Below the pieces are notes generated by a model. It ran no database searches. It was not told the origin of the DNA and saw nothing but the letters and a program-made list of their open reading frames with translations. DNA of 46,435 nt from Nocardia brevicatena NBRC 12119 (GTDB lineage: Bacteria > Actinomycetota > Actinomycetes > Mycobacteriales > Mycobacteriaceae), in the NCBI RefSeq assembly GCF_000308495.1, contig NZ_BAFU01000048.1, positions 1 through 46,435 on the forward strand, written 5' to 3'. The translations under genes and the position numbers were made by a program. The stretch's first letter is position 1; the number at the start of each line of letters is the position of its first letter. Below, in pieces: positions 42,365-46,435 of the stretch.

Positions 42365-43333
42365 TCAGGACGGCTGCAGCGCCGGGCCGTCGGGTTCCGG
42401 GTGGCCAGAGCGGGCTTTCGTCGATGCACCCATACGCCGGCAACGGGCCACCAACGCCACCGACCTCACCACCGCATCGTGGTAGGGGTGGCGGAAGATA
42501 GCCGCCCCACGAGTCCCGACGTCATCCAGGCGCTGGTGGAACACGCCAATCGCAAAACGAAAAAATGCGCGGTATTCCGGGGCTATTTCACCGAGGATTC
42601 GTTCACCGGCCACGAGAGAGCCGCGTGCCGAACTCGCCGTGGCCGATATCAACGCCTTCACCCCAGGGGTGTCGCGTCCCTGCTCCAGGTCCGCCCGCGA
42701 CACGCCGTACCGGTCGAGGTCGGAAACCGGCAGGCACAGCCGCCCGTCCCGCAGATCATCGAACATGTCGGTGAGAAAGTCCGCCCGCTGCCCGCCGTCG
42801 ACCAGTGAACGGGCCAAGGATATGAAGTTTTGGCCTGGGACCAGGCCGGGCATGGCCTCGGAGAGGAGCATCACGGCCGGGAGCGCAACCGTGTCGATAT
42901 AGCGCTGGTAGTCCGCCTCTTCCGCGAATCCGGGGAAGTCCAGGTCGATACGAGTACCCGCCAGATACGCGTCGATCCACGTGCGTGACGGGTTCGACAA
43001 AGCAGCGGAGTGCAGATACGGACGCAACAGTCGATGCCCTGAACTGCCGGTATCCAACCCGGTCGCTACGTGGGCGGCCCATTCCTCGAATCGCTGTGTC
43101 CGCCCTTCGACGGGGCCGCGGTCGCTGAGGTCGTCGGTGTAGCGCAGCAATGCCACCGCCGCGACCAGGTGCGGCCGGCTCTCCGGCGGAGACAACACCC
43201 ACACCGACCCCCAGACAGCGAAATCTCTGCGGCACAGATACCGCGCTGCCGCCGAATAGTCGGTACGCGCCGCGCGGTCGCGCACCCCTGCCGCATCCAG
43301 ACAATGTTGCCACGATCGCACGAGCACTCCCAT
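42365..43333 (-). CDS. Squalene/phytoene synthase family protein
   Basis: 322 aa from MGVLVRSWQH; an upstream in-frame GTG at 43375 is possible and no start has a good ribosome site. The two Asp-rich substrate motifs are both present: ALLRYTDDLSDRG and LTDMFDDLRDGRLCLPVSDL, with LVDGGQRADFLTDM before the second. These bind the two prenyl diphosphates in head-to-head condensing enzymes of carotenoid and hopanoid synthesis. ARYLCRRDFAVWGSV near the N-terminus is typical. No desaturase or cyclase gene is adjacent, so the product is unknown. The last about 20 residues look unrelated and may come from fusion to the integrase remnant. Confidence 0.8.
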   Translation of the reverse strand: MGVLVRSWQHCLDAAGVRDRAARTDYSAAARYLCRRDFAVWGSVWVLSPPESRPHLVAAVALLRYTDDLSDRGPVEGRTQRFEEWAAHVATGLDTGSSGHRLLRPYLHSAALSNPSRTWIDAYLAGTRIDLDFPGFAEEADYQRYIDTVALPAVMLLSEAMPGLVPGQNFISLARSLVDGGQRADFLTDMFDDLRDGRLCLPVSDLDRYGVSRADLEQGRDTPGVKALISATASSARGSLVAGERILGEIAPEYRAFFRFAIGVFHQRLDDVGTRGAAIFRHPYHDAVVRSVALVARCRRMGASTKARSGHPEPDGPALQPS

Positions 43334-43410
43334 CAAACTGGCAGCCACACAAAGGTTTTCGAGTATATCGATCACCTGTGCACGGCGTGGGCGATTGCGT
43401 CAGGGAGGTC

Positions 43411-43632
43411 CGGTCTCAGGGTCGCGCCAAGGGTTCGACCACTGAGTACGGCATCGAGATCGGTGGTGATGTGGTGGTCGGTTCCGGCGACGAGGTCCTG
43501 GCCCATATCTCCCCGGCGCACAGCGAGAACATCAACTTCTTCGGCGCCATCGAGGTCGACATCGACGCCGAGCTCGCCCAGCTCGGCCCGGCCGGGTACC
43601 GGCCTCTGCGGGTGTACGACACGCTGTCCTGA
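43411..43632 (+). pseudogene. 3' fragment of a mobile-element gene (possibly Tn3-type transposase)
   Basis: About 70 codons with strong coding bias end in DEVLAHISPAHSENINFFGA and then AQLGPAGYRPLRVYDTLS. The pattern ISP...ENIN..G followed by RPLR resembles the extreme C-terminus of Tn3-family transposases. No start codon or upstream homology is left. It abuts the TetR gene tail. Identification is tentative. Confidence 0.35.
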
Positions 43633-43639
43633 CCGGGGA

Positions 43640-44275
43640 TCACGCCCGGCCGCCATGGTTCGGACCGCAGTCCGTTGGGTAGATGCTCGGACAAAACTCA
43701 GGCCGCGCCGGGGGTGGGGCGTGGGTGGTCAGCCCGGGCAACACCAGGGCCAGCCAGCGGGCGCGTGCGGATTTCGGCCGGTCGGTGGGGGCTGTGGAGA
43801 ACAGCAGATAGATATCGCTGACGGTGACATCGGGGTGGATGTCACCGTCGGCCTGCCCGGCCCGTATGAGTGCGGCCATCGCTGTGCCGGCACGTTGTTC
43901 CTCGACGCCGGCCGCGGTGTCGGCACCCAGAGTGCCGGCGGCGACTTTGGCGGCCTGATCGGTGGCGGTCAACTCCACGACCCGGGCCAGGAATCCGGCC
44001 AGCTCGTCGAGCGCCGAGGCACCGGATTCCACGCGCGCACGCGTAGCTTCGGCGTCGTCGGCGACCTGGGTGACGTATTCGATCACGACGGCTGCGACCA
44101 GGTCGGTCTTGGTCGGGAAGTGCCTGTACAGGGTGCCGACCGCCACTCCCGCCGCCGCGGCGATCCGATCCATTCCCGTGTCGGGTCCGTGGACGGTGAT
44201 CTGCTCGCGGGCGGCAGCGAGGATCTTGGTGCGGTTGCGGACCGCGTCGGCGCGCGGTGTCCGGGGCCGGCTCAT
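43640..44275 (-). CDS. TetR family transcriptional regulator
   Basis: 211 aa from MSRPRTPRADAVRNRTKIL. A TetR DNA-binding domain has the helix-turn-helix GMDRIAAAAGVAVGTLYRHF. The C-terminal region (VEEQRAGTAMAALIRAGQAD, DGDIHPDVTVSDIYLLF) fits the TetR C-terminal domain usual next to SDR genes in actinobacteria. It is divergent from the short-chain dehydrogenase gene at 44376, with two operator-like palindromes in the spacer. It should repress both genes until an unknown ligand, probably a substrate of the dehydrogenase, binds. Confidence 0.9.
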   Translation of the reverse strand: MSRPRTPRADAVRNRTKILAAAREQITVHGPDTGMDRIAAAAGVAVGTLYRHFPTKTDLVAAVVIEYVTQVADDAEATRARVESGASALDELAGFLARVVELTATDQAAKVAAGTLGADTAAGVEEQRAGTAMAALIRAGQADGDIHPDVTVSDIYLLFSTAPTDRPKSARARWLALVLPGLTTHAPPPARPEFCPSIYPTDCGPNHGGRA

Positions 44276-44317
44276 GAAACTTCTCTCACAATGGTCGATC
44301 GATACCTGCCAATAACA

Positions 44318-44355
44318 TGAACTATAGTTCACCATATAACATGAACCATAATTCA
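44318..44355. promoter_or_regulatory. Two TetR operators in the TetR/SDR spacer
   Basis: TGAACTATAGTTCA (44318-44331) is a perfect 14-bp palindrome. TGAACCATAATTCA (44342-44355) is a second copy with the same outer arms. The centres are 24 bases apart, and both are preceded by ATAACA. They lie about 20 bases before the SDR start and 40 bases from the TetR start. Confidence 0.75.
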
Positions 44356-44375
44356 TTCTATTGCGAGGAGACGAC

Positions 44376-45206
44376 ATGACCACCAAGACCGCGCTCGTCA
44401 CCGGTGCCTCCTCGGGTATCGGTGAGGCCACCGCCCGCACACTCGCCGGCCTCGGCTACACCGTCTACGGCGCCGCCCGGCGCACCGACCGGCTGCAGAA
44501 ACTCGCTGCCGACGGCATCAGGCCGCTGGCGATGGACGTCACCGACGACGCGTCGATGACCGTCGGTATCGCTCAGGTCGTCAGTGAGACCGGCGGGATC
44601 GACGTGCTGGTCAACAACGCCGGATACGGTTCCTATGGTGCGATCGAGGACGTGCCGCTGAACGAGGCGCGCTACCAGTTCGAGGTCAACGTGTTCGGCG
44701 CGGCGCGGCTGGCCCAGCTGGTGTTGCCGCACATGCGCGAACGGCGCAGCGGCACGATCGTCAACATCACCTCTATGGGCGGCAAGATCTACACCCCCCT
44801 CGGTGGCTGGTACCACGGCACCAAGTTCGCCCTGGAAGGGCTCAGTGACTGCCTGCGCCTGGAGGCGAAGCCGTTCGGCGTGAACGTCGTGGTGATCGAA
44901 CCCGGCGGCATCGCCACCGAATGGGGTGACATCGCCGCCGACCACCTGCGTAAGGTCTCCGGCGACACCGCCTACGCCGGCCAGGCCCAAGCCGTGGCCG
45001 CCTCGCTCGGCTCGGAAGCCAGTGCCCGGCGCAACTCCTCGCCCCAGGTGATCGCCGACGCGATCGGCAAGGCCGTCACCGCCCGCCGCCCCAAGACCCG
45101 CTACATCGTCGGGTTCGGCGCCAAGCCGTTGATCTTCGTGAAATGGCTGCTGCCCGATCGCGCATTCGACGCACTCATCAAACGCGCCACCGGCGTCCGC
45201 AACTGA
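44376..45206 (+). CDS. Short-chain dehydrogenase/reductase (SDR), classical type
   Basis: 276 aa from the ATG at 44376 with GAGGAG upstream. The Rossmann motif is TALVTGASSGIGEATARTLA, then MDVTDDAS, IDVLVNNAGYGSYGAIEDVP, the Ser of VNITSMGGKIYTPLG and the YxxxK catalytic pair in WYHGTKFALEGLSD. VVVIEPGGIATEW follows. All four catalytic elements are present. This subgroup (oxidoreductase, SDR with the NNAGYG and GGW motifs) acts on diverse alcohols and ketones, so the substrate cannot be predicted. It is controlled by the divergent TetR gene. Confidence 0.93.
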   Translation: MTTKTALVTGASSGIGEATARTLAGLGYTVYGAARRTDRLQKLAADGIRPLAMDVTDDASMTVGIAQVVSETGGIDVLVNNAGYGSYGAIEDVPLNEARYQFEVNVFGAARLAQLVLPHMRERRSGTIVNITSMGGKIYTPLGGWYHGTKFALEGLSDCLRLEAKPFGVNVVVIEPGGIATEWGDIAADHLRKVSGDTAYAGQAQAVAASLGSEASARRNSSPQVIADAIGKAVTARRPKTRYIVGFGAKPLIFVKWLLPDRAFDALIKRATGVRN

Positions 45207-45296
45207 ACAATCCAACTCGCGCGGCGCGATACCGTCCGCGGACCGGGCTTACCCGGACAATGGGCTGTCGTCCGGGCAACCGGGGAAGGCCGGCCG

Positions 45297-45590
45297 ATGG
45301 CGGCGATGGTGGCCCGGATCCTGACCGCCGCACCCCGCACCCTGCGCGGGTCGGCCGAAGAGTTCCTGGACACGATCCGCTCGCCGAACACCCGCCGCGC
45401 CTACAGCATCGCCGGCGTCGAGACCGTCGACCAGTTCGACGGTCGCGGCCCCGACGCCGAGATCGGTGCCGCTCCGGAAACCAGTAGGGCACAGCGGTTG
45501 TCAACACCTGGAACGCCCGCTGTGCTGCAGTCGGGAACCGGCCGCAAACTGTGTCCTCATGGCGGATGCGCGGTACCGGGTCGGATGGCT
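45297..45590 (+). pseudogene. N-terminal remnant of a tyrosine recombinase (integrase)
   Basis: The frame from ATG 45297 reads SAEEFLDTIRSPNTRRAYSI then GVETVDQFDGRGPDAEIGAA, the SAM-like N-terminal DNA-binding domain of actinobacterial site-specific integrases. Near 45487 the sense moves to another frame: GTAVVNTWNARCAAVGNRPQ, the expected continuation. The catalytic domain is missing from this strand. A matching C-terminal half lies 3 kb away at 42144-42362 on the other strand. Confidence 0.65.
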
Positions 45591-45795
45591 CCGCGGCGGG
45601 TTCTGGGCTGCGCAGCGTTTCGGCGTGTGTGAGTTCCCACCATAATGTCAGTTGCTGATTCCTACCTCGATATCAGTGGCGCAGACCGGCTGATTGGGCT
45701 GAAATTCGCTGTTCTGCCGGCTGGTTCGGGGTCCAATGCTCTCGTTCCGGTCGGCAGGGTGGCGGGAGGTCGGCAGATAGCTGATGTAGCCGCTC

Positions 45796-45885
45796 ATGCC
45801 TGCCTATACGCCGCATTTGAAGGGCAGCGTGGAGTCGGCCAACGGTGCGGTCGATCGGATGCTCTTCCGGACAACCCGGCTCGAA
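45796..45885 (+). pseudogene. Transposase fragment (DDE/Mu- or IS21-like)
   Basis: MPAYTPHLKGSVESANGAVD then RMLF matches the region after the last catalytic residue of DDE transposases, in the form YTPHLKGTVESVNGAVER seen in Mu/IS21-like elements. Protein-like sequence stops within about 25 codons. The frame stays open to the window end, but the rest looks non-coding. No terminal repeats were found. Confidence 0.5.
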
Positions 45886-46435
45886 CCCAGCGCCAAACTC
45901 CTCATCGGCGGGATAGGAGCACTCGGCCAGACCCTGTGCGAGACGCTCACCGCAGCAGAACTGCTCACTCCCGCACGCCATGCCCGGCATTACGGCCGAC
46001 TCCGGCAGACCGGAACACTCTGGTGCGGGCGGCGGCCCATCCCGCCGAAGCGCAAACACCAGTTCCGCCGAAACGAACCCACATTCCAACGAGAACGGCG
46101 AATGCACAGACCAAACGCCCATTTCGGATCCCGTATCCGAGGCCGAGATGCGCCTGACAGGTCCAGCGTTGTCCGCCACCGCGGGTCCAGCTGTGGCAAA
46201 TCGTTGTGCCTGGTCTCAACCCACTCCACACATGCCGGCCTGCGGCCGGTCAGGACGTACTCCTCGATAGCGGGTCGCCCAACGCGGTCCGCGTGGATGC
46301 GGCCGGCGGAGCGATGTCGGTCATGCGTCCAACCATACGATCGGCCTCCGACAGAAAGTATCCGGAAAGCTCGACTTCTCGGCGGTCGGGAATCGCACGC
46401 ATATTCGATAACTACATCGCCCGTGCTCGGTGGCT
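45886..46435. other. Right-end region without a supported gene
   Basis: The frames here are open but their composition (runs of Arg, Pro, Ser and His) is unlike a real protein. The region probably contains decayed insertion-sequence DNA continuing beyond the window. Nothing else is seen. Confidence 0.4.

Noticed and set aside
1-46435. tRNA or rRNA genes
   Set aside because: I found no cloverleaf-like sequence with the TTCGANTC arm in suitable context and no rRNA-like stretch; a dedicated tRNA scan would settle it.

Overview
This window is high-GC actinobacterial DNA. Gene style (GTG starts, 4-base stop/start overlaps, many TetR/LuxR/IclR/MarR regulators), an Ig-like secreted-protein family, and tyrosine-recombinase and type VII-style toxin debris suggest Nocardia or a close relative. 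That placement is inference from gene content; there is no rRNA marker.

Layout. 1-6681: a left-to-right catabolic operon with the 3' end of a hydantoinase A/acetone-carboxylase-beta type subunit, a hydantoinase B type subunit ending in a Cys-rich gamma-like domain, a DhbE-type aryl-AMP ligase, a salicyloyl-CoA-hydroxylase-type flavoprotein and a TetR regulator. 7012-11018: a DHFR-like/GyrI-like fusion divergent from a giant LuxR-family ATPase regulator, sharing a palindrome-bearing spacer. 11.3-14.75 kb: a gene graveyard (Ig-like protein, WD40-like propeller, ATP-grasp, helicase and toxin-like fragments) that encloses one intact small gene. 14796-15908: a FAD monooxygenase. 16421-21450: an Opp/Dpp-type ABC importer with a permease-ATPase-ATPase fusion, preceded by a cobalamin riboswitch. 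21760-22533: an IclR regulator divergent from the main operon.

22705-32837 is the most interesting part. Eight genes, mostly overlapping by 4 bases, encode a biotin carboxyl carrier, biotin carboxylase, a PycB/OadA-like carboxyltransferase lacking the usual pyruvate-binding Arg, a HAD phosphatase, a split PEP-synthase-like phosphotransferase resembling phenylphosphate synthase, an acetoacetyl-CoA synthetase and an amidohydrolase. Read together they suggest ATP-dependent phosphorylation of a ketone (or enol/phenol), biotin-dependent carboxylation to a beta-keto acid, and CoA activation of that acid. This would be a ketone carboxylation route unlike the classical hydantoinase-fold acetone carboxylase, relatives of which lie at the left end of the same window. 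The function is inference.

32.8-35.2 kb: a duplicated phosphoketolase tail, a two-gene AT-richer island encoding an HExxH metallopeptidase-like protein, and a second Ig-like remnant. 35300-40439: phosphoketolase, a frameshifted methyltransferase divergent from a TetR gene across a 40-bp palindrome, and a Ser/Thr kinase with unusual catalytic motifs. 40714-46435: a MarR gene, a broken FAD monooxygenase, a squalene/phytoene synthase-type enzyme, a TetR/SDR divergent pair with two operator-like palindromes, and scattered integrase and transposase remnants that mark this end as decayed mobile DNA.
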